Virus record (IMG/VR): IMGVR_UViG_3300031772_000172
Coordinates: 1-32,469 of that record
Source: a virus
Length of the DNA stretch: 32,469 bases
Reading direction: 5' to 3' (one strand)
Part shown: positions 1 through 8,258 of the stretch, piece after piece
Layout of the letters: the number at the start of each line of letters is the position of its first letter
How positions within the stretch are numbered: position 1 is the stretch's first letter
Notes under the pieces: model-generated
Databases searched by the model: none
Told to the model about the DNA's origin: nothing
What the model saw: the letters and a program-made list of their open reading frames with translations, nothing else
Translations under genes and position numbers: made by a program

Positions 1-220
1 TGACTTCCCGTCTACCTTCACTTGGCGGACAAAAGACAACCAAGACGTTTCAATAAATGCGGCAGGTATTATTAGTATGGGAACCGCGCTATTTACTTTT
101 CTTTCAGGGAATTATCTGAATTCATTTACCCACAAAACCGCAATTGACAATCTAACAACTATACAGGATCTTATTAACTATGACATTACAACAGGATGGC
201 AAGGCATATATCCTTGGTAA
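1..220 (+). CDS. C-terminal end of a tail-associated protein with DUF4376-like domain (5' truncated by window)
   Basis: An open frame runs in from the window edge (codons in phase from base 2) and ends at TAA 218-220, giving 72 residues. The stretch FTWRTKDNQDVSINAAG, then a hydrophobic helix, then AIDNLTTIQDLINYDITTGW matches my memory of the DUF4376 pattern: a tryptophan strand, a helix, an AID...T segment and a D-I-T-x-G-W end. That domain is found at the C-terminus of phage tail fibre and fibre-assembly proteins. The stop codon directly abuts the stop of the reverse-strand gene at 221, so the two transcription units converge with no spacer. Function beyond tail association cannot be stated because the N-terminus lies outside the window. 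Confidence 0.65.
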   Translation, partial: DFPSTFTWRTKDNQDVSINAAGIISMGTALFTFLSGNYLNSFTHKTAIDNLTTIQDLINYDITTGWQGIYPW

Positions 221-736
221 TTATTGTTGTATAATAGATGGTGGAGCTTCACCTTTTGAATAAATTTTTGATACATTAAATTGATAAAATTGAAAACTAT
301 CAGTCCAATCGGCGTCTGATCCTGTATTCTTTCCTAGACGGAACTGTCCAATTTCCGCTAACAGTCCTTTATCTCGTTCTTTAATTGCTTTATCTAATTT
401 GTTAGATAATCCTTCAGAAAAGGGAATTCTATATAGTCTAGTTTTAGAACCTTCTGATTGTAACCAAAGTTCAATAAATTGAACTTTATTAGTTTCCACG
501 ACAACAAAACCCAATAATACGAATTTTTCTGGTATGTCTGTCGTAGGATAACCATATCCAAGTGAAGAATCGAAAATTTTAAAAGCAAAAAAAGCGCCTA
601 ATATTAATATTGGAATACCCAAAAATTTGATGTAATAGTTTAATTTTGTTTTAATCAACAAAAAGGCTTGAAAAACGGCAAACATAGTAATCAATAATGC
701 TAATGGAAGTAAGAATATAAGTTGTTCTTTAAACAT
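221..736 (-). CDS. Two-helix membrane protein, third gene of the ExbB/ExbD-like cassette
   Basis: This gene encodes 171 residues from ATG 736-734. A TTG six bases upstream is in frame, but the ATG has a well-placed GGAGAG (745-750) and sits two bases after the TGA of the upstream gene. Two hydrophobic helices are visible, about residues 5-28 and 35-55, followed by a soluble domain of about 115 residues rich in charged positions and ending in a Pro/Ile/Gln tail. I do not recognise the family. It is the last gene of a tightly coupled three-gene reverse-strand unit with an ExbB/TolQ-like and an ExbD/TolR-like protein, so an accessory role in that membrane complex is the best inference. There is no lipobox or cleavable signal peptide; the first helix looks like an anchor. 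Confidence 0.8.
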   Translation of the reverse strand: MFKEQLIFLLPLALLITMFAVFQAFLLIKTKLNYYIKFLGIPILILGAFFAFKIFDSSLGYGYPTTDIPEKFVLLGFVVVETNKVQFIELWLQSEGSKTRLYRIPFSEGLSNKLDKAIKERDKGLLAEIGQFRLGKNTGSDADWTDSFQFYQFNVSKIYSKGEAPPSIIQQ

Positions 737-738
737 TA

Positions 739-1425
739 TCAATGCTCTCCACTGTCCGGTGGTAATGGATATTTTTTGTTAGTAACAAACTGAATTTGAT
801 TGTGGTTAATATTTGTAATTTCTAAATCATCTGTAATAGTAAATGAAAAAGCAGTCTTTTCATCTCCAACAGTTTTTATTACAACATCTGTTACAACTAC
901 TTCTTGGTAAACTGGGTTAATGCGAGACAACGTTATTCTTGCATTATATGGGGGTTCTACTACTTTCACACCTTCTTGATCAAAATTTGTTCCAGTAGCT
1001 ATTGAATAAAAATGTACATTAACGGTGTATGTACCAGGAACTAAAGCTCGTAAAGTAATAACTTCTTTATTAAGACGAATGAATTCCCTTTTTCCATTAG
1101 GTAGATATATTAAATCACCAATGATACCTCGGTCATCACGTTCAAGATGCGAGTATGCAACGTCTTTCGTAGAAAAACTTACTACTTTATCCCCAGGCAA
1201 TTTAAACCATAAATCAATATCGTCATTTGCATAATCTGGCCAAGTCATTATAATTAAGACTTCAGCCTTTGATTCAACTTGATTTTTACTTTTTTCATTT
1301 ATTTGCAAAAAAGCCATAATAAACATTATGACGAATGCTATAATGATATTCATCAAAATATCTATGAAAGAAATATTAGTAGAATATTTTGAACTACTAC
1401 CAGTTATCTGCGTTTTCTTGATCAT
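739..1425 (-). CDS. ExbD/TolR/MotB-like single-pass membrane protein
   Basis: This 228-residue protein has a short polar N-terminus, one transmembrane helix (about residues 20-42) and a large exported domain (about 50-228). The helix opens with NISFIDILMNIIIAFVIMF, placing an aspartate (D22) where ExbD, TolR and MotB carry the ion-binding Asp in a V-x-P-x-I-D-type motif. In those families this residue couples proton or sodium flow through the partner channel to force generation. The exported part is predicted beta-rich and shows no OmpA-like peptidoglycan-binding motif, so it is not a standard MotB or ZorB. The start lies inside the end of the upstream ExbB-like gene (29-nt overlap), and its stop is two bases from the next ATG, so the three are probably co-translated. 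The family call rests on topology, the Asp and the neighbour. Confidence 0.65.
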   Translation of the reverse strand: MIKKTQITGSSSKYSTNISFIDILMNIIIAFVIMFIMAFLQINEKSKNQVESKAEVLIIMTWPDYANDDIDLWFKLPGDKVVSFSTKDVAYSHLERDDRGIIGDLIYLPNGKREFIRLNKEVITLRALVPGTYTVNVHFYSIATGTNFDQEGVKVVEPPYNARITLSRINPVYQEVVVTDVVIKTVGDEKTAFSFTITDDLEITNINHNQIQFVTNKKYPLPPDSGEH

Positions 1426-1888
1426 TTAAAAAATACTCAAGGCTAACAAGTTGTGTCCTAGTTAAAACCATAGTTAACAATCCGACTAAAGTTGCTAAAC
1501 ACGAAGTTGCCATACCGCTTGCCATTTGGGCTATAATTTCTGTTTGAGCGGCAGTAAAACCAGAAAAGGCTGGTCTTAGAGTTAAAATAAAACCAATAAC
1601 AGTTCCAATCATACCAAAAGCCATCATAGCCTCTGAAGCAAACCAAAACCCAGGCAAGCATATTGTTGCTTTATGAATATCAAGATCTATTTGTTTTTTT
1701 CTAGAAACACGCCAAGTATGAAATCCAATATAAAGTGTAATCAGAAAATATAGCACCAGAGTTATAAAACTCATTTTTGAAAGATCATATTCCCACAGTT
1801 TGATAAACAACCCAAGATTATAGACATATGCACTACTTACAATAGTTACGCAGAATAGCAACCACCACTTTAAAAACACATATTTCAT
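1397..1888 (-). CDS. MotA/TolQ/ExbB-like proton channel subunit
   Basis: This gene encodes 163 residues with four predicted helices: about 7-27, 39-60, 84-104 and 124-146. The last two carry the family signature: GMIGTVIGF (92-100) resembles the G-L-x-G-T-V-x-G segment, and SGMATSCLATLVGLL (124-138) resembles the G-x-a-x-A-L-x-T-x-x-G-L segment of MotA/TolQ/ExbB channels. These proteins form pentameric ion channels around a dimer of an ExbD/TolR/MotB partner, which is encoded immediately downstream. It is short for the family (ExbB and TolQ are usually 230-245 residues) and lacks the large cytoplasmic loop and the long cytoplasmic tail of ZorA. The start ATG at 1888-1886 has a strong GGAGG Shine-Dalgarno at about 1895-1899. 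It is the first gene of the reverse-strand unit and is divergent from the tail fibre gene at 1971. Confidence 0.75.
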   Translation of the reverse strand: MKYVFLKWWLLFCVTIVSSAYVYNLGLFIKLWEYDLSKMSFITLVLYFLITLYIGFHTWRVSRKKQIDLDIHKATICLPGFWFASEAMMAFGMIGTVIGFILTLRPAFSGFTAAQTEIIAQMASGMATSCLATLVGLLTMVLTRTQLVSLEYFLNDQENADNW

Positions 1889-1922
1889 GGGCTTTCCTCC
1901 ACAACAATTTGGTACAACAGTT

Positions 1923-1931
1923 AATAAATAC
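1923..1931 (+). promoter_or_regulatory. Candidate T4-type late promoter
   Basis: AATAAATAC differs at one base from the T4 late promoter element TATAAATA over its first eight bases. It lies 40 bases upstream of the tail fibre ATG at 1971, inside the 82-base divergent gap. The same ATAAATAC core occurs in the gaps at 9229 and 23472. T4 late promoters need only this -10-like element with gp55 and gp33; those factors are not in the window. Confidence 0.5.
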
Positions 1932-1970
1932 GTTATACTAGACTTATATATTAAATTTTAAGGAAATTTC

Positions 1971-4835
1971 ATGCAGATACCATTTAGACAAGGCATTGTT
2001 CAATGTTCGCAAGATACATTAGGTCAACCTACATTTTTACAAAAAATTGGAAATGATATCTTCATAAGTACTACTGGTGGTCCATTACTCGCCACTTTTT
2101 CACAAAGTACATCTGAATATTTGTTAAGAGAACGAGATAATGCCCAATTCGTAGCATGGATTGGTCCGTTTTTAACAACGTTGAATTATTGGTTGTATTG
2201 GGATTTAAATGTAATAAACGGGGTTAAAACCTATGGTGCTACTATTCATCAGCCTATTTCTGGTTCAATTACCCCAAGTAATCCACCGCTTGACCAGCAT
2301 TTCTTTTCCACTATTGATCACAAGATGTATGTTTGGAACGGTACTTCTTGGGTTAATAAAATTCGAGTGTTTGCCGGGTTACTTCCAAACACTCAAATCA
2401 CCAACCAATATGCTTTAATTGGTGGCAACTCAGTAAACAAAAAATTCTATGTTGCTGGAAATATAACAGCAACACTCACGATTGGAGATGTTGTTACAGT
2501 TATAGATGGTGGTCTTAACAATGGTTCTTATAACATTACGGCATATATCTATAATAGCACTCTTGACCAAACAGAAATAACTGTTCAACAAAATATTCCT
2601 TTTGCAACAATTGTTGGATATTTGTTACATACTCCATTGATAGTGATACCATCTGCACTAATTGCATATTCGCCAGGATCACAAGTTAATGATAATACTA
2701 CAATTTTATCTGGTTTTATTTTTTACGATCAAAATGGTAACGCGGTTAAATTAAACAATGGTTTATTTTTTACAACAGAAAGTCCATTTATCGTGTCCAG
2801 TGGGCAAACGCAACCACTAAAATTAGAAGAAACATTTATATTTGGTAACGTTAGCCAAAATATGGCTGCATATCAGGTTATATCTGTTGATTCCACTAAC
2901 GGAACTATTTTTAATCCTGCGGTTTATGAAGACACTGGCGAAAAAGTATTAGGTATTATTCTTAATGATGCATTAGCAGGACAACAAGCTATAGCAGCTA
3001 TTCAAGGGACGGTTGACAACCCAAATTGGACTTGGCCCGGACCAAACATAACCCTTTGGGTTGATACCGGGGGTACGTTGGTAGATGTAGATCCAAACGT
3101 AACCAATCCGTCTCGTCCAAAAGCTCCTCCGGTAGCTCGTACAGTAACTTCAACCAAAACTATTTTCAATCAAGGATTAGGTGGATTAGGTTTGCCAGGA
3201 CCACAAGGTCCACAAGGTAGCAATCCAGACGCATCTACAACTATTAAAGGAATTACCAAGTTAACACTAGCCCCAGCGGTACCAACCAATCCGTTAGCAG
3301 TAGGTGATAACGATCCAAGAATGACTGATCCTAGAGTACCACTATCACATGTACATCCTGCGACAGAAGTTGACTTAACAGCTATCCCAGGCACAATTCT
3401 TGCAATTCCAGTTGATTCACAGACCGCATTTTCATTGGTAGCAAACGATTTAAAAAATAAAGTTAGTAAAAGTGGTGACATCATGACCGGTGTTCTGGAT
3501 ATGAGCAACCACAAAATTCAAGGTGTTTCTAATCCAACAATAAGCACAGATGCAGTAAATTTAGGAACTCTTACCAATACACTAGCTGGTTATCTACCGT
3601 TAGTTGGTGGCACGATGCTTGGATACATCAATCTTGGAGCATTCGCAACACCAATTTCCGCCACGCAAGCAGCATCAAAAGGGTATGTAGATGGTAAAGT
3701 ATCAAAAGCTGGCGATACTATGACTGGTTTATTAGTTTTGAGTGCTGATCCAGTAGCTGCGTTGGGGGCTGCGACAAAACAATACGTTGATAATACTGCT
3801 GTTTCAATAGCTGGCGACACTATGACCGGCTTCTTAATTTTAAATGCTGATCCTGTTGCTAATCTAGGAGCAGCAACAAAACAATACGTGGATACTGCTG
3901 TACTGAGTGGATCTATTCAAGTTCCACCAATTATCGATCCAAATTTGATTGATATAAGATCAACACAACCAATCATAAGCACGGGGATCGTTGGCGATTC
4001 AGTAACGTATATAAAATATGGTGGAATACAAGGAGAAACTTGGGTACAAACAGGAACATCGATTGTTGTCGATGATGGAGATATAGCTACATTTACAATT
4101 ACAGACACAACTCCATACGAAGGAAATTGGTCAATTATAGAACAAGGACCATTAGCAATAGGATCACGTTTCCTTGTTGCGGCAGAAAGTGGCACCGTTG
4201 GCGCTACTTTATCGGGAATGGGATTTGTTAACGATGATTTGGTTCAATATAACGGTGGAATTGTTACAACTGCTGCAAACTGGTCAACTCCAAGCGGCAG
4301 TCCTCCCGCAAATGGAACTACAACTTTTGTAACTGATCCTGAATCAGTCCATTATGGCAACACATATTTTTATTCTACAGCAGGAGCAGAATGGGTCCGT
4401 ATTGGTGGGCCTGAAGTTCTCGCATTAAATGATTTAACTGATGTCACAATTACCACTCCAGCTTATAATGATGTCTTATATTATGATGGTACTAAATGGG
4501 TTAATGAACCACATCGCCCAAGAATTGTATCTGTTCCTTATGCAGCAATGGTAACTATTGATTGGTCAGTAGCTGACATAATAAGAATAACCCTCACTGG
4601 AAACATTCAAATTACTAATTCGGGTGCTTATGATGGTCAACGATGTATGCTTGAATTGACCCAAGATGGAACAGGAGGACGTTCAGTAGTGTTTACGTCT
4701 GAAGTAAGATTTGGTTCAGATATTATAGCATATGCACCAAGTTCTACTCCAACCGCTATGGATAGACTTGGATTTGTGTTTAACCTATCAGCAAACAAAT
4801 ATGACGTGGTGGCTTTAGTAACAGGATTCGTTTAA
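1971..4835 (+). CDS. Modular long tail fibre / receptor-binding protein
   Basis: This is a 954-residue virion protein with fibre architecture. Around 159-215 there is a beta domain of the type repeated in the fibres downstream (F-x-V-x-G ... G-x-Y-x-I ... T-x-I-x-V). A short collagen-like run, GLPGPQGPQG, lies near 406-416. Residues about 497-643 hold several fibre repeats of the form GDTMTG...L...P...LGAATKQYVD, which typically build trimeric shafts. A linker with YYDGTKWVNEP leads to a C-terminal domain (about 853-954) that includes TIDWSVADIIRITLTG and GTGGRSVVF, a terminal domain I recall from many phage tail proteins. The start is ATG 1971 with AAGGAA just upstream and a late-type promoter at 1923. 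It is followed after one base by four tail-associated paralogues. Receptor binding is inferred from architecture; the receptor is unknown. Confidence 0.85.
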   Translation: MQIPFRQGIVQCSQDTLGQPTFLQKIGNDIFISTTGGPLLATFSQSTSEYLLRERDNAQFVAWIGPFLTTLNYWLYWDLNVINGVKTYGATIHQPISGSITPSNPPLDQHFFSTIDHKMYVWNGTSWVNKIRVFAGLLPNTQITNQYALIGGNSVNKKFYVAGNITATLTIGDVVTVIDGGLNNGSYNITAYIYNSTLDQTEITVQQNIPFATIVGYLLHTPLIVIPSALIAYSPGSQVNDNTTILSGFIFYDQNGNAVKLNNGLFFTTESPFIVSSGQTQPLKLEETFIFGNVSQNMAAYQVISVDSTNGTIFNPAVYEDTGEKVLGIILNDALAGQQAIAAIQGTVDNPNWTWPGPNITLWVDTGGTLVDVDPNVTNPSRPKAPPVARTVTSTKTIFNQGLGGLGLPGPQGPQGSNPDASTTIKGITKLTLAPAVPTNPLAVGDNDPRMTDPRVPLSHVHPATEVDLTAIPGTILAIPVDSQTAFSLVANDLKNKVSKSGDIMTGVLDMSNHKIQGVSNPTISTDAVNLGTLTNTLAGYLPLVGGTMLGYINLGAFATPISATQAASKGYVDGKVSKAGDTMTGLLVLSADPVAALGAATKQYVDNTAVSIAGDTMTGFLILNADPVANLGAATKQYVDTAVLSGSIQVPPIIDPNLIDIRSTQPIISTGIVGDSVTYIKYGGIQGETWVQTGTSIVVDDGDIATFTITDTTPYEGNWSIIEQGPLAIGSRFLVAAESGTVGATLSGMGFVNDDLVQYNGGIVTTAANWSTPSGSPPANGTTTFVTDPESVHYGNTYFYSTAGAEWVRIGGPEVLALNDLTDVTITTPAYNDVLYYDGTKWVNEPHRPRIVSVPYAAMVTIDWSVADIIRITLTGNIQITNSGAYDGQRCMLELTQDGTGGRSVVFTSEVRFGSDIIAYAPSSTPTAMDRLGFVFNLSANKYDVVALVTGFV

Positions 4836-4836
4836 T

Positions 4837-5814
4837 ATGACTGTTACAGTATATCGTTCAACTGATATTAGTGCGCCAGTATTAAATGGTTCCGCTGGCT
4901 CTCTAGTCACAGTTTTAGATGCTTGTTTAGTTTTAGGATATGGCTCACAACTTCCTGCTGGATGGTCGGTTGCAGCTACCGCAACTAACAAACGAATTTA
5001 TAAACAAGGAATCGGTAGCAATCAACGCTTTTTGAAAGTCGATGATTCTGGTGCTGATGCTACAGCGGGACAAAATGCAAGAGTTTCTGGATGTTTAAGA
5101 TTTACAGATATCAATACATTAGTTGAAGAATTTCCTGGGAATCCATTAGGAGCCAGCGGAAATTCTTATTTGTTTTGGATAAAAAGTAATGCAACACCTG
5201 GAACTGCTCGTCCATGGATTATTATAGCTACATCAAGTTTTTTCTGGATTTATATTCAAACTATCGATGGGGGAGGAGTTACCATTCAAAATCAATTTTT
5301 TGGTGATTTTACACCAACAATGGCAAATGACAAATATAATACAATTATAACTGGCCAATTCTTCACTAGCACTCCAGACTCTGTTAATTTAACCTTAAGC
5401 ACTTCATATATTGTTTCATCACCAGTTGCGTTTTGTTTGAGAAATCTATTACAAATGCCAGGAACTGCATCTAATGGATTAATTTCCGAGTCATATTTTT
5501 TAAGTGGCACTAACTATGGTAACGGAGGGTTGGTTTACCCGAACACTCCAGATGATAAATTATATGTAACCAACATTAATGTTATCGAATCTCCAAAATA
5601 TGCAAGATCGACATCATCAACTAATCATGGATATATTAGAGGAATTCTGCCAGGAATGGTAGTGCCTTGCCATAATGGAAATTCATTTTTAAGTGCAGGA
5701 CAAACAATTACAGGAATAAACAATTTACCTGGGAAGACATTCGAAGCTAGACCAGTTGGGCAAGGTGCTTTAGCAAAGAAATGGATTTTATTCGAAACAT
5801 CAAATACGTGGTAA
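4837..5814 (+). CDS. Tail-associated paralogue family, copy 1
   Basis: The 325-residue product starts with MTVTVYRSTDISAPVLNGSAG and a LDACLVLGYGSQLPAGW segment, has a W-I-x-x-A-T-S-x-F-F-W-I-Y-I centre, a FFGDF motif, an R-G-x-L-P-G-M motif near the end, and closes with LFETSNTW. The same order of motifs occurs in the three genes that follow. I recognise this as a widespread phage protein family encoded next to tail fibre genes, usually annotated hypothetical. Its biochemical role is unknown; a virion-surface or adhesin-accessory role is inferred from location. The ATG follows the tail fibre stop after one base, so translation is probably coupled. Confidence 0.8.
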   Translation: MTVTVYRSTDISAPVLNGSAGSLVTVLDACLVLGYGSQLPAGWSVAATATNKRIYKQGIGSNQRFLKVDDSGADATAGQNARVSGCLRFTDINTLVEEFPGNPLGASGNSYLFWIKSNATPGTARPWIIIATSSFFWIYIQTIDGGGVTIQNQFFGDFTPTMANDKYNTIITGQFFTSTPDSVNLTLSTSYIVSSPVAFCLRNLLQMPGTASNGLISESYFLSGTNYGNGGLVYPNTPDDKLYVTNINVIESPKYARSTSSTNHGYIRGILPGMVVPCHNGNSFLSAGQTITGINNLPGKTFEARPVGQGALAKKWILFETSNTW

Positions 5815-5817
5815 CTT

Positions 5818-7092
5818 ATGACAACTACAGTTTATAGATCAACAGATGGCGGCGCACCAAAATTATCTAGCCAACCCGGAAGCTTAATTGAAGTTCTTGA
5901 TTATTGCTTGTTAAGTTCAGGTTGGACAAGACCGTATTTTAAGGCTGACGGTAGTGTGCCTTACGGATTCGTAGGAGCAGTATATCGTCAAGGTGCTGGT
6001 AATATGTATTACCTAAAAGTCGATGATGAATTTAATTCATTATCTCCCCCAGGAAGTGGTAATTTTTCAGTTGGAAATGCCGCTATAGTAACTGCTTATA
6101 AATCAATGTCAAGTTATACAAGTGGAACTGAGCCATTTCCATTCGTAAAAAGTTATGTTCCTGCTACTAATAACACAAGCTCACCGGGCGTCGTTGGGAA
6201 TTTGACTCCAATTTATTTTAGAAAAGCATCGGCGGGTGTTTCAGGCTCATTTTCTCAACCGGGCTCATTTACTGCATCATATGGTGCATTTAGCACGACT
6301 TTAACAAGTACAACTAGAATCCAAGGAGTGTTGATGGAAGGAACAACTTTAACATGTCCTTCGTGTGCGCCAACAGGCACTGTTCTTTCTTTTATCGATC
6401 CATTTAATGTAACAGTTTCATTACCAACAGCAGCACCCCAATCTGGAGTCACAGTTTCATATACGCAACTAGTGGGATTTGTTCCTTGGACGGTTATAGC
6501 AACAAACAAAGGTTTTTATATGTATGTCCAGTGGGGTTCTGTAAACAGTACTCAATTATATTATTTTGGAGATTTCGTTTCAACAAAAGATGACGAAACT
6601 AATAATTGTATTTTAATAGGAACAACAAGTACCTCCGCTTTTGTTGTATCAGTTTCTTCAGAATTCCTAAATATAACCGCATCAACAAATGTGGTTGATA
6701 CGTCGTCAAGTATTCCAGCGGCATCTTTCTTTGATTACAATCCTATTGCTCCAGCGCGAGGGAAGGACACAGGCGCGGATCAGATTAACGTTATCAGTGC
6801 TGGAAATACCGCAAACTTTGGAATATCTTACCCCGATCCAAGTACATCAAATTTATTTTTAAGCCCAATTCTATTATTAGAAAGATATGATCCGGGTGTC
6901 GGGGATGGATCAAGATATTCCACGGTAAGGGGAACTTTACCTGGATCATGGTCCACAGAAGCTTCAGCTTTAAATTATTTCTTGCACGCAGACACATTTA
7001 CTGGCGTGGGTGATTTAGCGGGTAAGTCTTTTGAATTTTTTAAATTAAATAATATTGCTTTGGTAGCAATCGAAACTTCGAGCACTTGGTAA
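5818..7092 (+). CDS. Tail-associated paralogue family, copy 2, with domain insertion
   Basis: This 424-residue member has the family start (MTTTVYRSTDGGAPKLSSQPG), a YLKVDDEF motif, the YYFGDF motif, RGTLPGSW near the C-terminus and an AIETSSTW end. It is about 90-100 residues longer than its neighbours. The extra length is mostly one block at about residues 141-221, between FRKASAG and PWTVIATNKGFY. In copy 1 the corresponding elements (FWIKSNATPG and RPWIIIATSSFF) are nearly adjacent. The inserted block is rich in Ser, Thr and Val and contains TCPSCAP, the only CxxC in the array. It reads like an acquired beta domain. The gene begins three bases after copy 1 ends. Confidence 0.8.
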   Translation: MTTTVYRSTDGGAPKLSSQPGSLIEVLDYCLLSSGWTRPYFKADGSVPYGFVGAVYRQGAGNMYYLKVDDEFNSLSPPGSGNFSVGNAAIVTAYKSMSSYTSGTEPFPFVKSYVPATNNTSSPGVVGNLTPIYFRKASAGVSGSFSQPGSFTASYGAFSTTLTSTTRIQGVLMEGTTLTCPSCAPTGTVLSFIDPFNVTVSLPTAAPQSGVTVSYTQLVGFVPWTVIATNKGFYMYVQWGSVNSTQLYYFGDFVSTKDDETNNCILIGTTSTSAFVVSVSSEFLNITASTNVVDTSSSIPAASFFDYNPIAPARGKDTGADQINVISAGNTANFGISYPDPSTSNLFLSPILLLERYDPGVGDGSRYSTVRGTLPGSWSTEASALNYFLHADTFTGVGDLAGKSFEFFKLNNIALVAIETSSTW

Positions 7093-7097
7093 CTAAT

Positions 7098-8090
7098 ATG
7101 ACAATACAACTCTATAGCTCAACCGACACAGGCGCACCAGTTCTTAACGGAACTGCATCTGCTCTAATTGGCGTGTTAGATGCATGTCTGGTGAATGGTT
7201 ATGGATCAAGAACTTCGCTTGGTTGGACCAAGGCGTTTTCTGGTGCCGATCTGGCGGCTTATCTAATGTCGGCAGGAAGTGGAGTATATCTTAGAGTCGA
7301 TGATTCCGCAACAACAACCACCAAATTACGTGGTTTTACTACAATGTCAGATGTCAATACTGGCACAAATCCGTTTCCTACTGTCGCGCAGTCCGCGAAT
7401 GGTGGCATTGCAAATAAAACCGATGGCGCAACTGCGGCAACTGCAAGAAAATGGATAGTAGTTGGGACAAGCACATATTTTTATTTTTGGAACCAATTAA
7501 CATTAAAAGAAACTGCTAGTCAAGCAAATACAGCTTGGTTCTTTGGTGATGTTGCATCTTATGGCGGCGTTGGTAATACAATGTTAATTGCAAATGCAGT
7601 ATCCATATCAACAGGAGGTTCAAATGTTCCTAGCTGCACTTCGGTTAGTAACAGTGCAACATCACCTGGACATTGGATAAACCAACCATACGCAGGTGGA
7701 ACTTCGGTGGAAGTCAGTAAACATTTTGCTTATCAAGTGGGAACAGACGGAACAAGTGGTGGAGCTAATCCATTTCTTGGCCCAACCACACCAAATAGAA
7801 TAACTGGTGGTCTTACATTTTGTCCATTCTGGATTGTACAAGCTACACCTACTAGAATATTGAGAGGTACTTTGCCTGGATCATTAGCAGCAATGAACTT
7901 TGCACCACTTTCTCAAGGGACTAAATTTCAGTTTGATAATTCAGTTGGTCTACCTCAAGCAGGGAAAAAATACATATATTTGGATACAAGAAGTGGATTT
8001 GGTGTAGAACAAGGCTTAGCGGCTGAATATAACATAGACGGCATATTAAATGCACAACAAAGTAGTTATTTTTTAATGTTTGGATTCTAA
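7098..8090 (+). CDS. Tail-associated paralogue family, copy 3, divergent C-terminus
   Basis: This gene encodes 330 residues from ATG 7098. An in-frame TTG at 7086 overlaps the preceding gene, but the family start M-T-I-Q-L-Y-S-S-T-D begins at 7098, five bases after the upstream stop. It contains VLDACLVNGYGS, YLRVDDS, ARKWIVVGTSTYFYFW, WFFGDV and LRGTLPGSL in family order. Unlike the other copies it does not end in E-T/V-S-N/S-T-W. Instead it has YIYLDTRSGFGVEQGLAAEYNI followed by an extra tail that closes with FLMFGF. The tail could mean that this copy contacts a different partner. Function is unknown, as for the other copies. Confidence 0.8.
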   Translation: MTIQLYSSTDTGAPVLNGTASALIGVLDACLVNGYGSRTSLGWTKAFSGADLAAYLMSAGSGVYLRVDDSATTTTKLRGFTTMSDVNTGTNPFPTVAQSANGGIANKTDGATAATARKWIVVGTSTYFYFWNQLTLKETASQANTAWFFGDVASYGGVGNTMLIANAVSISTGGSNVPSCTSVSNSATSPGHWINQPYAGGTSVEVSKHFAYQVGTDGTSGGANPFLGPTTPNRITGGLTFCPFWIVQATPTRILRGTLPGSLAAMNFAPLSQGTKFQFDNSVGLPQAGKKYIYLDTRSGFGVEQGLAAEYNIDGILNAQQSSYFLMFGF

Positions 8091-8099
8091 GGAAAAATC

Positions 8100-8258
8100 A
8101 TGGCAGCACTCGGCGCGATAGCACAATTAAAACCACCCGGTAATTTCTATTATAATTTGAAGCTACCTCTTCCTTCATCTTATTGGTCTTACCAATCTTT
8201 TCCAACGGTTACACTAGTTATAAGTACAACAACCTACAACAAGGCCCTGCCAATATGA
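8100..8258 (+). CDS. Small 52-residue protein between paralogues 3 and 4
   Basis: A short frame starts at ATG 8100 with a good AAGGA ribosome site (8089-8093) and ends at TGA 8256-8258. It encodes 52 residues beginning MAALGAIAQLKPPGNFYYN, proline- and tyrosine-rich with a hydrophobic, Thr-rich second half. Its stop overlaps the next start as ATGA (8255-8258), a classic translational-coupling junction. It explains why the fourth paralogue has no recognisable family sequence before residue 25 when read from an upstream ATG. I do not recognise the protein. Its position inside the tail array suggests a small virion or assembly component. Confidence 0.6.
   Translation: MAALGAIAQLKPPGNFYYNLKLPLPSSYWSYQSFPTVTLVISTTTYNKALPI

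Noticed and set aside
221-1888. Reading the ExbB/ExbD-like cassette as a Zorya (ZorAB) defence system.
   Set aside because: The channel subunit has no long cytoplasmic tail, the partner has no OmpA-like peptidoglycan-binding domain, and no ZorC, ZorD or ZorE-like gene is adjacent.
8183-8254. The upstream start of the fourth tail paralogue.
   Set aside because: The family N-terminus begins at 8255, and the upstream codons overlap a better-supported small gene in another frame.
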